From Lumbricus rubellus (Eukaryota; Annelida; Clitellata; Crassiclitellata; Lumbricidae): DNA of 64,000 nt. The stretch lies in contig OX243824.1 in assembly GCA_945859605.1 (NCBI GenBank), forward strand, positions 4,963,580-5,027,579, read 5' to 3'. Made by a program: the position numbers and the translations under genes. This document shows positions 30,402 to 42,299 of this stretch, piece after piece (position 1 is the stretch's first letter; every line of letters starts with the position of its first letter). The notes beneath the pieces were generated by a model. It did not search any database. It had not been told where the DNA came from and saw nothing but the letters and a program-made list of their open reading frames with translations.

Positions 30402-32284
30402 GAATGTAATTGCTCGAGGAGTTAGCTAAGCTGAACGAAATATCTGCAATAATAATAAAAAAAGAGGCGATGATAACCACTCAACATGATTGATGTCTGC
30501 CAAGTCCAGCGGTCGTTTGATTTTCATTGTCGTCTTCAGTTGTCGCCATGCATTGCATAATCATCCAGCTACCTGTACTTCCGCCTTTGCAGAACTCTGG
30601 TATATATAGATTCAACAATCATTAGCGGGTGCATGAACTCCGCCAATGTTTGCGCACATTTTCTGAAAATTTCAGCCGAATGAAAAAATAGTCGTCAGAA
30701 TTTTCTGGCCAAAAAAGTCGATTTTTCTCCCGGGTCAGCGTGTATACTCAACTCAAACTTTACCAGTATACAGCCTTGGTTATAGGTCTTGACTTCCTCT
30801 GTGTATAGACTTATCAGTCAACTTCTTAATTCAACATCGCAGGCCACGCAGTTAGGGTCGAGATTGCTGCAACATTAATACGAAATCATCGTCGAAGGAA
30901 CTTTGCAAAATTCTTCCACACATCAAATTTAGGCTATTAGCTTGAACGAACAACAGTTTATGAACTGGATGAAATCGCATGAACTTCTTTTTATTATAAT
31001 TTATCTTTGGAAACTATGACCTTTCAACAGTGATGTCATAAAGTGTGCTTGTCTCTTGAAATAAGACAAGTAAAGTTAGAAGAAATGCGATTGGTTAACT
31101 CTTAATTTAATTTTTTTAAACCTGTAGTCTAGCATCTTCGACTATGTCCTTAGTGGATGCATGTCGTAATTTTTATTACTTGGTTAACTGTTGCTTTGTT
31201 GCACCTTTCTTTGTTATGTTACTTGTTCAACTGCTGTTTGACGTAGTAAGTGCTGTAAGTGTTCTTACATACCAGTTTCAATAAACGAATCGAGTTGAGC
31301 AATATCAAAACAATTACACACCTGTTTTTAAGAGATAAATTTGCAAATAAGTTAACTCAGAAGATCAGTCAAGTTTTGTGATTAGTACGGACGGTTCAGT
31401 TAGTTGTCGAAACCATAGAAACCATGATAACGCGTCGTAGGGCCTATACTGCACTCTGTTAGAGTCAACAATCACTTGGTCGCGTGACGGAAGATATTAT
31501 CCCGTGTGAAAAATTTTTTAAGGTGTTTAACATTACAGAGGAAAATTGTGTCTCGCGCTGTGGGAAATTACAAATGCGTTGTATAAAACGTACACGTGAT
31601 GTTAATAGTAATCGTAAGGTCAGTGGGTGCTGCGATTACCCTCCAGTGACCTTTCCTTTGATAACTCACCGGTCTACCACGCACCAATAAATAACAGCGG
31701 GACCCTCAAAACTGCTGCAGCATCCTTAACGCCTACATGGAACCTAAATCCGGGCCTGAACGCAATCGTGTCAAACGTGGAAGCCAGTGCATGAAGCGCT
31801 GTAATATTCCGAACAAATTTCTGTCGAGGGCAACAACCTCTGCTGTCATAGAGCCTCGTCAAATCTGGATCCATCCAACCAAACTAAATATCTAAGAACA
31901 GGAAAATAACGAAAAGCTAAAGAACAATGTGAACTGCATGGTCAAATTAATTTATGCCGACGCCAAAGAGCGTTGATTTTCTAATCAATTCATGCAATAA
32001 TATTATATGGATTATTTCAAATGTCGACGTTAAGTTAGCGTTGAATTCTGAATACTGCATCTTTGAAACCTTTTTATCGTATATCACTGATGCTATATAT
32101 AATAAGCAATTTAACTGCGTTGATAATTTCTATCTGCTTTAAGTTTAGTCCTATTATAGCTCGAAGCCAGTTTAATCGACAAGACTTAGTCACTATTAAG
32201 TATTATCTCTTATTAACTATTTGCACGTCCGTATTGTGGTGTATGTTATCATAGGCCTACACGTGCGTCCTAACAACAATCAAG

Positions 32285-32421
<137 letters not shown>

Positions 32422-32690
32422 GTGCTCTGCCCGTAGGCAGGTTCATTGGCTTTACGCCCTTGGGAATGAGATGAGTGAGGTGGTTTCCCGTTGCCTTCCC
32501 CACAGACAATGATGGGTAAGCAACTTGCCCAAGGTCGCTGCACAGGAGCTTGCGCCCCTGCGTCCTTCACGTGCTAGCCCGAGATATCTAAATCTCTGAA
32601 CGTCAACTCCCAGCCCGGGGCTTGAACCCGCAGTCCGTTGCGGCCAACAGACGTGTGCCGCTCTCGCTTACCGGTGTAGCTAACTAGGCT
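32422..32690 (-). mobile_element. tRNA-derived SINE, family C
   Basis: On the minus strand: GCTACACCGGTAAGCGAGAG, CTGCGGGTTCAAGCCCCGGG (B box), CTCGGGCTAGCACGTG, TTGGGCAAGTTGCTTACCC and finally GAACCTGCCTACGGGCAGAG before (ATC)n. Sisters at 43998-44274 and 63118-63388. Confidence 0.82.
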
Positions 32691-33070
32691 ATCAATCAAC
32701 AATCAACTGTCAACATGAATCTACAACATTCTAGCTAAAAACGTCTTGCGCTACAAATTATCAGCAGAAGACAGGCAACGCTAGTGCGACCGTGGTGGTT
32801 GTTTATATTGTTGGGGATTTTTTGGTGGAAGTAACCCATGCAAACAGTAAGAAACCAGAGTTGTCACATAGAAAAGACGGTGGACAGTTGAAATATACGA
32901 CTCAAATAATATTTTCAATTACAATATAATGGTGTCGTTAAATAGCAACTAAAGAGCGTAATACTCTTTCGCGAGCATGCTATCACGCTGAGAGCGCTTC
33001 TGAATAGCTCTGCCGTGACAAGCGCTTTTCAAATTTAATAAATTTTATATTAGAATACCGGACTAACGCC

Positions 33071-33192
33071 TTGTTTATTCATTCATTCAATCATTCATTC
33101 ATTCATTCATTCATTCATTCATTCGTTCATTCGTTCGTTCGTTCGTTCGTTCGTTCGTTCGTTCATTCATTCATTCATTCATTCATTCTTTC
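33071..33192. repeat. (TTCA/TTCG)n microsatellite
   Basis: Tail of the minus-strand LINE end at 33205-33330; about 28 units. Confidence 0.92.
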
Positions 33193-33204
33193 ATTCATTA
33201 ACAA

Positions 33205-33340
33205 CATTTATATATCGCCTCTTCAAGGGGGTTACTCAGAGGCGCTCCCAACCTCAGCGCGGCCAAATAAAACTGTCTTAAGATGAGAGAAGAATGCCTG
33301 AGAAGGAGTTCTATAGAAAGAGAGCGGATTGTCAACTTCG
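33205..33340 (-). pseudogene. CR1/L2-like LINE C-terminus
   Basis: The minus strand reads LSFYRTPSQAFFSHLKTVLF, GRAEVGSASE, stop. The stop codon lies inside the GGGAGCGCCTCTGAGTAA hairpin, after which come GAAGAGGCGATATATAAATG and the (TGAA)n tail at 33079-33190. LKTxLF near the end is typical of CR1/L2-type ORF2. Paralogue at 45052-45190. Confidence 0.72.
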
Positions 33341-33564
33341 AAAGAGGTATCGTTTCCCACCGTCCATCATGAGAGAAATTCAATGGTCGTGGCATTCTCA
33401 AAACGACATTAAATTCTTTTAACGCTATAACAGAATTGCCACGCATAATAAAACACCTTTAAATAGATGATACAAGAGACTATTTATATTTATGTTATCT
33501 TCGGCTAGGTATCTGGGAATGGGTGTAAGCTACACTAAAGTATGTAATAAAATAATTATTCTAT

Positions 33565-33803
33565 TTATTCAACAATCCGGTTGACAGACCGCAACCGGTT
33601 ACAGTGTACAATTATGCAGTTTTAACAATTCACAAGAACGGAGATAAGAGAATACACAAATCTTAATTATACTAACTGAACAGACAGCCTGCAATACACG
33701 GCGCTAATAGAGGCTTACAAAGCATATCTACCCAACGGGGGCTCGAACTCGCAACCTCTCGCACTCTATGTCATGGTGTTATCCATTACTCTACCGGGCT
33801 GTA
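33565..33803 (-). mobile_element. tRNA-derived SINE, family B
   Basis: On the minus strand: CAGCCCGGTAGAGTAATGGA, GCGAGTTCGAGCCCCCGTTG (B box), GCAGGCTGTCTGTTCAG, AACCGGTTGCGGTCTGTCAA and GGATTGTTGAATAAA. The best-preserved member here. Confidence 0.82.
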
Positions 33804-34163
33804 TACCTAAATATAACAAAAAGCTAGCGAACGGTGAGAACTGTTCAAACTAATTTTCTGCGGACGTTGAAAACCTTTGTTGCCACTATTATAAGATGTC
33901 GTTGAACTCTCAATCAATACACCCAGTTGGATAATTTTATAATAATTATGTCGACGCTAGGTTATCGTTAAAGTCTGAATAACATATTACGACACTTTTC
34001 AGAGCAACTTGCAAACCTTTAAATCACTCGATCTGACTCAATATATGTTCAGCATTCGACATTCTAAATGCTTAACTGCAACTGCATGTGTCACACCCAT
34101 CTGAGGTAGTGTAATTATTGTCCTAAGCCAGGAAAACGAGAAGGGCGATGCCAATCCATATTT

Positions 34164-34397
34164 TCCCAAACAAGGTTTGTTTGTATGTGCACTTGCTATA
34201 GCGCCCCTTCAAGCTCTCGCTACTCAGAGGCGCTCCCGAATGCACAGCGGACACTGCATCGGAGTTTCACGCCGAAGCGCTGAGCAATTGCGAGTGAAGG
34301 ACTTGCCCAAGGTCCTTATACGCGGCGAGGTGGATTCGAAGCTCGAACCTTCCGGCTCCAAGGCAACGACGCCACCACTACACCACCGCGCTCCACG
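34164..34397 (-). mobile_element. tRNA-derived SINE, family A
   Basis: All landmarks present on the minus strand: GCGCGGTGGTGTAGTGGTGG, B box near 34330-34345 (mutated to GAGCTTCGAATCC), CTCAGCGCTTCGGCG, GAGCGCCTCTGAGTAG and GGGGCGCTATAGCAAG. Confidence 0.82.
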
Positions 34398-34717
34398 ATG
34401 TTGTCATAGAGCAAATAAAAAGTCAATACATAATTGAGGCTTTGAATCTGCAGTACGCAGTATGCAGATACGATTTATGTGACGTCAACTGCCTCTGTTA
34501 CCGTGAGATGTCGCTAAACGCTGGAAATCATTACGAACTTCATTGTGGTTTTAACTGTATCAGGCAGTGTTTAATCTAGACGTCTCTGGGAGGAGAAAGT
34601 TCCCCCCCAGGATTGACATTTCCCCCCCCAGAAAAATTTGACAAAATGATATTGGTTTTTAGTTACTATTTTCATCATTGTTTTACATGAAGTGTTACAA
34701 TATATCATGATGTTATT

Positions 34718-35041
34718 CATAGGCGTACGGGAGGTTTCAGAAGTGGGGGGGGGGGGGGCAAAGATTGAACTTTTGCCCGAAAGATTTATCCGGCCAAAAG
34801 TTGGTCGTCCGCGACTATTTTTGCCCGAAAAACCAGATTTGCCCGAAACTTGACGAACTTTTTTTTTTTTTTTTTTAGTCGTCCGCGACTTTTTTGCTCA
34901 AAAAACCAGGCTTGCCCGAAACTTGACGACCTTTTTTTTTTTTTTTAGTCGTCCGCGACTTTTTGCCCGAAAAACCACCAAACTTGCCCGAATTTGGGGG
35001 GGCAATTGCCCCCCCCTGCACCCCCGCCTCGTACGCCTATG
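34718..35041. mobile_element. hAT-like non-autonomous element with internal repeats, 324 bp
   Basis: Ends CATAGGCGTACGGG and TCGTACGCCTATG; perfect 8-bp duplication ATGTTATT (34710-34717, 35042-35049). G-rich then C-rich subterminal parts. The interior holds about three units of roughly 75 bp with TAGTCGTCCGCGACTTTTT and TTGCCCGAAA. Confidence 0.85.
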
Positions 35042-36572
35042 ATGTTATTTAATAGTATATGATTATAATGACATTATTTACTATTATTATATATGATACT
35101 ATCATGTTGCAATGAGTATAACTTACTGTATATATTTGTATAAACACTATTTTTGCACAACTAAAAACAGATATAATATTCCCTCCAGAAATCTTTGACA
35201 AAATGATAATAGTTTTAGTTGCTGTTTACATCATCGTATTACGTGAACTGTTATAATATTGAAATAGGGCCTACTATTAATTATTATATGGTTAATGCAT
35301 GATTATAATGTTATTATTTACTATTATAATATATGACACAATTCTGCTAAAATGAGAATAACTTACTGCTAATATTTGCACGAATACTACTTTTGTACAA
35401 CTTCTCACTAGTGGTGTCCTTCAAATTTTAAACTATAAAATTTCAAAATGTTTGGTCCTATTATTTGAACACATATATTATATTATTATAGTAAAACCTA
35501 AAAACAACATCATTACTACACATGGTTTCCTGAATTTTGTATCGGTAGTTTATTAGTTCTTGATTGGTTTGTGTACCATTATATATGATTTCAGAAAGTA
35601 TGTCCTGGTCAGCAATTCAGGACCATCTTGGGAGACAGGGTTAAACTGATATATTGCTGAAAAGTCAGCTTATATAGGCTACTATTATATTCATGTCTCT
35701 TAAGTTAATGCAAAAGCGTAGTCACCAAGTCATCTCTAACTTGGCTCTAAGTAAAAAGAAACTTTAAAAATTAAAGCACACCTGTTTTAAGAAGATAGTT
35801 GCTTCATAAGTTAAAGCAGACGAGCAATAATATAATTGCTCCAAGATGAGACCAACTAAACGAAATAACTGCAATGTTAATAAAAGAGGAGGCGATGATA
35901 ACCGCTCAACATGATACCTGCCAACCCCAGCGGCCGTTTGATTTTCGTTGTCGTCTTCAGTTGTCGCCATGCATTGCATTATCATCCAGCCAGGGTGAGA
36001 ATTGCCGGTTTTTTTTAACCCCCCAGTCTTTCTTAGAGCCCCATGTTAAAGTCTGTTTTTCACACCCCGATTCCAAGTGGCAATGGTCCAACCCCTCAGT
36101 TATTTTTCCACAATTCTTACACTGCATCCAGCTTCATGTAATTCCGCCTATATGTCGTACTCTGGTATATATTCAACAATCATTAGCGGGTGCTTGAACT
36201 CCGCCACTGTTTGTACACTGACAGTGCCAGTCCCAAGTCTGGATAAAAGAGGAGAGCGACACTAATCATCTTTGAAATGGCATTGACGTTAATTCTTAAC
36301 AAGCGAGTGCACGTCAAATGTAATAGTTTAATTGTAATAGTTTAAGCTATCGATGTCACCTCTAGAATTACGACGCCATAAGAGAAGAACTGTCAGTTTA
36401 TTTAATGGAATATGACCGACGACTTGAAAAACAAATTTAGACCAACTGTCTGAGCTGTCAAAATATGCCACTAAGCACAGGATACAAAGATAATTTTTGG
36501 AATTTTTGACTTGGTGTTTCTAATCGCCTTTGTCATTGCACAGCTTCGTTAAACAATTAATAACCAACAAGG

Positions 36573-36801
36573 CGCGGGGCGCGGTGGTATAGTGGTGGCG
36601 TCGTTGACTTGGAGCCGGAAGGTTCTAGGTTCGAATCCACCTCGCCGCGTAAGGACCTTGTGCAAGTATTTCACTCACAATTGCTCAGCGCTTCGGCGTG
36701 AAAGTCCGATGCAGTGGCCGCTCTGCATTCGGAAGCGCCTCTGAGTAGCGAGCTTGAATGGGCGCTATAACAAGTGCACATACATGTACAAACAAACCAA
36801 C
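36573..36801 (+). mobile_element. tRNA-derived SINE, family A
   Basis: GGCGCGGTGGTATAGTGGTG, GGTTCGAATCCACCTCGCC, GCTCAGCGCTTCGGCG, GAAGCGCCTCTGAGTAG and GGGCGCTATAACAAG, with a (CAAA) tail. Confidence 0.83.
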
Positions 36802-37246
36802 AGAATTCGCAAATCCAAGACCGCCATTTTTATGGCGCCAATCTTAATCTTCATTAAAGGAAAATGACGACGCTCATGATAGAGCCTTTGTGACAGAATT
36901 CCTTTATCCGATCTTAGCGTGTGCAGTTAATGTTCTGAAACCGTAACGAATTTATATAAATCTAGTAAATAATTATATTTTAAGGTGTTTAACAATAAAA
37001 GAAAACATGTCTCGCGATGTCCGTGAATTTAATGATCAAAGTGCTATCCGAAATCGAGGCCTACACGTGATAGTATAGTATTATTCGTAAACTGCCTGCT
37101 TTTGAAGCCCTACTTCAAAGGCAGGAGCAGGCACCAGTTCATTCATAAGCGCTGCGTCAGGTCGAATAGTCTGCAAGGATACCCAGCTAAGGATAACATT
37201 CGGTTCTACCAAGGGAAGAAGGAAGAAGACAGTGGAGGTCCTAGCC

Positions 37247-37320
37247 CAGTGGTTCTCAAACTTCTGCAGGCCACGGACCGGTAATCTTTTTGTTCTTGAA
37301 TCTCGCGAACCGCTAACTTA
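37247..37320 (+). mobile_element. One end of a hAT-type element
   Basis: CAGTGGTTCTCAAACTTCTG followed by GGCCACGGACCGG is a common hAT terminus. No matching inverted end is found within 800 bp, so this is a fragment. Confidence 0.45.
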
Positions 37321-37872
37321 AATGGCGAGCAAAAACAACTGTGACTTACATTATAATTACTATTAAAAGACCACTGTAAGGTTATTTACAATTATCAATT
37401 TGTTTCAATGATTATAAATATCCGAGTAGCATTTAATTTATTTTTAGATTAAATTATTATTTTCTAAGTAGGCCGACGTTTAGGCCTACAGTTCAGAATT
37501 ATCATCATTTTCTTCGCTCAGAGTGTGATTTATTTTAAACCTTTTAAGACATAAATTTCATTGTCTTATCGGTCTCAAGAGTAAACTTTAAAATTAGTTG
37601 CAATAATGGTTGATCGCGTGGCGGACGTATATATAATACCGTAATAAAGTAATTTTATGGTGTTTACCATCATACAGGAAACGTGTCTCTCTACTACGCT
37701 GAGCCAACTCGCACTACTTTAAAGACGGAACTTCAAAACCTTTAGGCATGGCTTACTTCAGATTTTGAATCCTGCGGCTAAGATATATATATCTTATCTG
37801 ATATATCAACATATCTTCCCGATCTGCTGATGTCCGTTTTGAAATTCCATCACGTGATTTCAGGTTATAATA

Positions 37873-38267
37873 GGCCGGTGTCGCGTGACAGAGTCTCCCC
37901 CAAAAAGTCTCCCCCCGGAGACTTTATTTCGAAATAGTTTCTCCCCCGGAGGATCAATTCTAGAATAAATTCTCCCCCGGAGATTATATTCTGAAATAAA
38001 GTCTCCGGGGGAGAGAATATTTCCTCCGTCCACGAAACAAAGTCCCCCCCCCATTGATCGTGAAATCGGCTACAGTCGAATAAAGTTAACAGATGAGCAT
38101 ATCAAACCGTTAGTTTGCGTTGCTAACACGATAACACGTTATTTAACACGACCATGTATATACTTTTACACAAGAAAAATGTCTTCCAAAACCGATTTTC
38201 AGCCGGGGAGAGACTATGTTTCGGGGGGAGACTTTGTATCGGGGGAGACTTTATTTCGTGACACCGG
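37873..38267. mobile_element. Non-autonomous element with TCTCCCCC repeats, 395 bp
   Basis: Inverted ends GGCCGGTGTCGCGTGACAGA and (reverse) CCGGTGTCACGAAATAAAGT, each continuing into repeated GTCTCCCCC. TA on both sides (37871-37872, 38268-38269). The paralogous unit at 43215-43250 is unfilled. The interior repeats CCCCCGGAGACTTTATTTCG in both orientations. Confidence 0.7.
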
Positions 38268-39083
38268 TAACTCTTCTGTGTGCAGGCTGAACAGCTTTTT
38301 AGTTCATACATTGCAAGCCACGCAATAAAGGCTGCAATAAAGGTACTGCGAGCCTGGGTGCTGTGATTGACCTCCAATAACCTTCCCTCTGACAACTACC
38401 GGCCCAACACGCACGCATAAATGACAGCGGGTCCCTCAAAAACTGCTGCAGCATCCTTAACCATTTTCGAACCAGACTGTAGAAAATATTGAAAATCCTA
38501 AACCATCGGTCAGTATGAGGTTAACGACTACGTGTACATGTGGAATTTACCAGAAGAAACGTTTAATAGGGTAGAAAGGAGACACCAGGTTTGCCATTGT
38601 CCAAGCATCCTCAATTATTACACTCCTCACCGATCATCCACATGGAAAATGAGTGGAAGGATGTCGAGGACAGCGGAGGAGAAGGAGAGGTGGCGGAAGT
38701 GCTTAGAGGTGGTTCTATTCGTTCTTTGTGGTGCTAGTCTGGAACTTTATTAAAGGTCGACAATCATCGTGATTTTGTGACTGACTCATAAAACCCGTTC
38801 ATAATAATATTCAGGTTGGTTGGATCCAGATTTGATGGGGGCTTATGACAACAGAGGCTTTCGAAGCAATTTGTTTGCGATATTACAGCACAGTTGCCTG
38901 GGGAACTTATATAAATCACAAACCCAAGAAATGTTAAGGTGTTTAACACTGAATAGGAAACGTGTCTCGTGATGTCAGGTATTTACCAGCTCAGTTGTGT
39001 GAAATCTACATGTGTGGAGGCGCGGCGAATTTATATAATACCGTGGTGAACAAGTTTAAGGTGTCATCATTACATCATCATCA

Positions 39084-39369
39084 TCAAGGGCGAGCCCCAC
39101 TCCGGAGCGTAGCCGTCTCCACAATTCTCCGCCAACCACCATGGTCCTGCGCACATCTCCAAGCGGCGTTTAGTCCAAGGCCCAGCGGCCTCAGGTCTGC
39201 GTCGATCGTCCGGGTCCATGTGTGTCTTGGTCGTCCAACCGGTCTCTTCCAGGTTTTTGTTGTTTAGGGGGGGGGCACGAATCATGGCGCGCAAAGCTCT
39301 GGCATGGTCTTGACTGCCATCGCTTCGTGCGAAATGGCCAAACGTTCTCAGTCTCCGCTCTTCAATCAT
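39084..39369 (-). pseudogene. LINE C-terminal fragment with frameshift
   Basis: The minus strand reads RRLRTFGHFARSDGSQDHA, changes frame, and ends AQDHGGWRRIVETATLRSG, ARP, stop. The FGHxxR and AQDxxxWR blocks are the usual LINE ORF2 C-terminus. The (TGA)n run at 39068-39083 is its 3' tail. Confidence 0.75.
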
Positions 39370-39469
39370 CGACGAGATTGGTTGTTGTTCGGTGCGTCTG
39401 TATACGCAGTAAGCTTAGGCTAGTGCGCCGGGCTGCACTGGTAAAGTTTGAGATGAGTACACGCTGACC

Positions 39470-39650
39470 CAGAAGGAGGAGAGGAGGAAGATGAGAGGAG
39501 GAGAAGGAGAGGAAGAGGGGGTGGATTAGTTAGGAGGGGAGGATGAGAAGAACATCGACGAAGTGTAAGAGCAGACATACAACCGACGGACCGACTGATT
39601 GAGGAGAGTGAGCGAGTGAAGGAGGACGAAGGGAGAGAGAGACAGCCTAT
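39470..39650 (+). repeat. Purine tract and boundary of macro-unit 3
   Basis: GGAGGA-rich sequence with CATACAACCGACGGACCGAC, as before macro-units 1 and 6. Confidence 0.7.
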
Positions 39651-40192
39651 TAAACACCTTTAAATAGGTATGACTGAGAATTATAATTATGGTCTTTGTC
39701 GTCAGTTATTTATCTGTTATTCGTCAAATCTGGATCCATCCAGTTATACATACATGTATGTTGGACGATAAAGCTAAATAGGTTCCGGACTAGAGATGTC
39801 TCGAACTCAGAACAGTGTCGTTGTTGAGGATGACGAGGATGATGAGGAGACGGAGGAGGGGAGGGCGAAAGAAGGACGATGAAATTAATAATATTATATA
39901 TAATTTTATATGATCATTTACTTACATAATATTAATACGCGTTCCGATTCAATTTAATCATGTTGATACTCATAATTATTGTTTTTGCCGTGGTGGCAAT
40001 TTAGTTTATGCAAGTAGTGTATTTTAATAATGTCACCAACAACAATTCATGTAATTGCGATGCCTATTAGACACCTTTAAATAGATGTGACTGTTGATTA
40101 TAATATGGTCTTCGTCGTTAGTTATTTATCTGTTCTTCGTCAAATCTGGATCCATCCAGTTATTTGTATGTTCTTCGTCGTCAGTTATTTAC

Positions 40193-40488
40193 AAGTTATG
40201 TTAAAAAAGCAAAAGATTTAACATAACTTGTATAATAGTTGGTGTTATTAATTGTTAACCATTTTGCTGTTAAAGCAATGAACACTAATTACATTGAACA
40301 ATAATATAATATTATTTTATGTCTATGGCAACATACAATAATATTGTTTTGACAACGTTACACGTACATGGTGTATTTTGAATGCCATGAATTCATTGTT
40401 ATTGGACTGTAGGTCTATAAGCTGTAAATTGTCGTCAACGGCCTTGGATGTCAAACGACGACGTTAAACTTTGGTTAAATAAAAAAAT
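40193..40488 (+). mobile_element. RNase H LINE, 3' UTR fragment with 5' inversion
   Basis: Flanked by the 10-bp duplication AGTTATTTAC (40183-40192, 40489-40498). The 3' end GTCGTCAACGGCCTTGGATG then GACGACGTTAAACTTTGG matches the 22.6-kb subfamily. The first bases AAGTTATGTTA are the inverse of TAACATAACTT 26 bp further on. Confidence 0.82.
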
Positions 40489-41229
40489 AGTTATTTACCT
40501 GGGAACCGGCCAAAAAAATTAAACGATATCAAAAGACTGACGAACGATGAAGACTGTTCGAACTATTTTTTTGTGGACGTTAGAAACACTTGATGCCATT
40601 ATAAGATATCGCTGAACTCTCAATCAAAACACGGTATTCACCCAGTTGGATAATTTCATAATTATGTCGACGTTAGGTTATCGTTGAACTCTGAATAATA
40701 AAAGACTAGTATTATACTAAAATTTCAGAGCTACTTTGAAACCTTTAAATCATTCGATCTGACTCAATATAATAAAATTCCTTGCTCGGCATATTACAGC
40801 ACTTATGAGCAAGGTACTAGACCATGCAGTCGATAATAGTTATACAACCTACACTCTTTTTTATGTGAGGTGCGTTAAGAAAAGGGCTAGTTGCGCAGCA
40901 AATCACTTGAAGGAAAATGGACCACTTCATAACCATGGACGTTTCTCCGGGCGTGCTATTTATCCCGATTGACTTCCATTATAAATGGTTTCTAATAATT
41001 TCTTTGTTTCATTATTTGTTTAACTGTTACTGATTTTTTGGGTATATTATTTGCTTAAATACTGTTTTGGTACTGCTTTCTTTGTTAATATTATTTCCCT
41101 GTCGGCTGTTTTGTTACTCCTTTCTTTGTTATCTTATTTGTTTAACCGCTATTTGTTTACTGCTTTCGTTAGTTATATTAATTGCTTAACTTCTGTCTTG
41201 TAACTCTTTCTTTGTTATCATCATCATCA

Positions 41230-41484
41230 TCATTCTCCATGAGCCGTATGCTCGTGGGTGTCCAATGTCAACTTCGTCTTCTTCTTCCAATAGTCTCTGT
41301 CCTGCGCCAGGTGGAACAGCTTTTGTAGTGAGTCATCGCACCAGTCCTCTATGTCCTCCTTCCATTCCCGATGCGGTCTGCCTCTCTTATTAGTTCCGTC
41401 CATTATTCCGAAAACAAGAGTCTTAAGTTTTCTGTCGTCCGTCATTCTGGCGATATGGCCGAAAAGCCCCAGTTTGCGCCTCAT
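41230..41484 (-). pseudogene. LINE C-terminal fragment
   Basis: The minus strand reads MRRKLGLFGHIARMTDD, RGRPHREWKEDIEDWCDD and LAQDRDYWKKKTKL, ending HGE stop, with a (TGA)n tail at 41217-41229. The endonuclease and RT parts are missing. Confidence 0.8.
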
Positions 41485-41917
41485 GGCTTTTTGTAAGATT
41501 GTTTCTGCTCTGTCTTTGTTATATTACTTGTTTAACTGCTGCTTTATAACAGTTTTATTTGTTATATTACTTGCCCGACTACTATTTTGTTGCTGTAAGT
41601 GATTTTATAGGCCTATTGGTTCAAAAATGAATTGAGTTGAAACATTTCAAAACAATTACACACCAGTTTTTACGCGACATATTTGCCAATAAGTAAACGC
41701 AGAAGAGCCGTCATTCACAGTAACTAAAATAAAAGGTACTAATAAAATATAAAGGTAGTTCATACAACTGTCGATATATCTGCAGTGTTACAACAATACA
41801 ATAGATGATAACAGCTCAATATGATTTCTATCATATGCCAGCGCAATTGTAGCGCTAAGATGTCGCTAAGAAGTGTAGTCGTCCAACTGTTGTCACTTCT
41901 TTTCGCCCGCTACGCCC

Positions 41918-42167
41918 CTTTGATCGGCATGATCTCTTCGTCCCGCGAGCTATAGGACAGCCTTGGCTAAAATGCGTGCCTTTGCTCTCATTGGCCCGGC
42001 ATTGTGGAACCAGCTTCCTCCTTCAACGCGTTCCTCCATATTAACTGGTGGGCCAAATGCCTCTTTTCGGTGTCTCAAGACTATTTTTTCTCTTGATCTA
42101 ACGTACTGGGAGCGCCTCTGATTGGTGTGCACTGTGAGAGGCGCTTTATAAATTTATAGATACAACG
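41918..42167 (+). pseudogene. CR1/L2-like LINE C-terminus and 3' end
   Basis: RHDLFVPRA, a frameshift, then YRTALAKMRAFALIGPALWN, QLPPSTRSS, and TGA at 42119-42121 within GGGAGCGCCTCTGATTG. VPR..., AFxxxGPxLWNxLP and the GCGCC hairpin are CR1/L2-type features. The following pentanucleotide array is its tail. Confidence 0.8.
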
Positions 42168-42299
42168 CAACGCAACGCAATGCAACGCAACGCAACGCAA
42201 CGCAACGCAACGCAACGCAACGCAACGCAACGCAACGCAACGCAATACAATACAATACAATACAATACAATACAATACAACACAATACAATACAATATA
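42162..42299 (+). repeat. (CGCAA)n then (TACAA)n array
   Basis: About 16 CGCAA units switch abruptly at 42246 to about 10 TACAA units. It grew from the 3' tail of the preceding LINE. Confidence 0.95.

Larger units (their letters stand above)
28075..30458 (+). repeat. 2.38-kb block duplicated at 58222-60605
   Basis: The two blocks are aligned without gaps at a constant offset of 30,147 bp. By eye I found one clear difference (A at 29839, G at 59986). Flanks outside the block are paralogous but clearly diverged. Confidence 0.9.
33446..39649 (+). repeat. Macro-unit copy 2
   Basis: Diagnostic words: AACACCTTTAAATAGATG (33448), AACGGTGAGAACTGTTCAAA (33834), AAGATGTCGTTGAACTCTCA (33894), TTATCGTTAAAGTCTGAATA (33963), GAGATGTCGCTAAACGCTGG (34504), GCACACCTGTTTTAAGAAG (35775), ACCGCTCAACATGATACC (35900), AAGGTGTTTAACAATA (36983), CATCACGTGATT (37849). 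No gene seen in 35050-36570, 36805-37870 or 38270-39060. Confidence 0.72.

Noticed and set aside
31484..31690. Cys-containing 68-codon frame, repeated at 62183-62389
   Set aside because: Both lie in macro-unit copies; other copies of the unit do not keep the frame, so selection on a protein is not supported.
37247..38050. A complete hAT element starting at 37247
   Set aside because: No inverted partner end was found downstream; kept as a fragment.
41900..41945. CR1-like frame read as a host gene
   Set aside because: The segment continues into a LINE C-terminus with hairpin and microsatellite tail.
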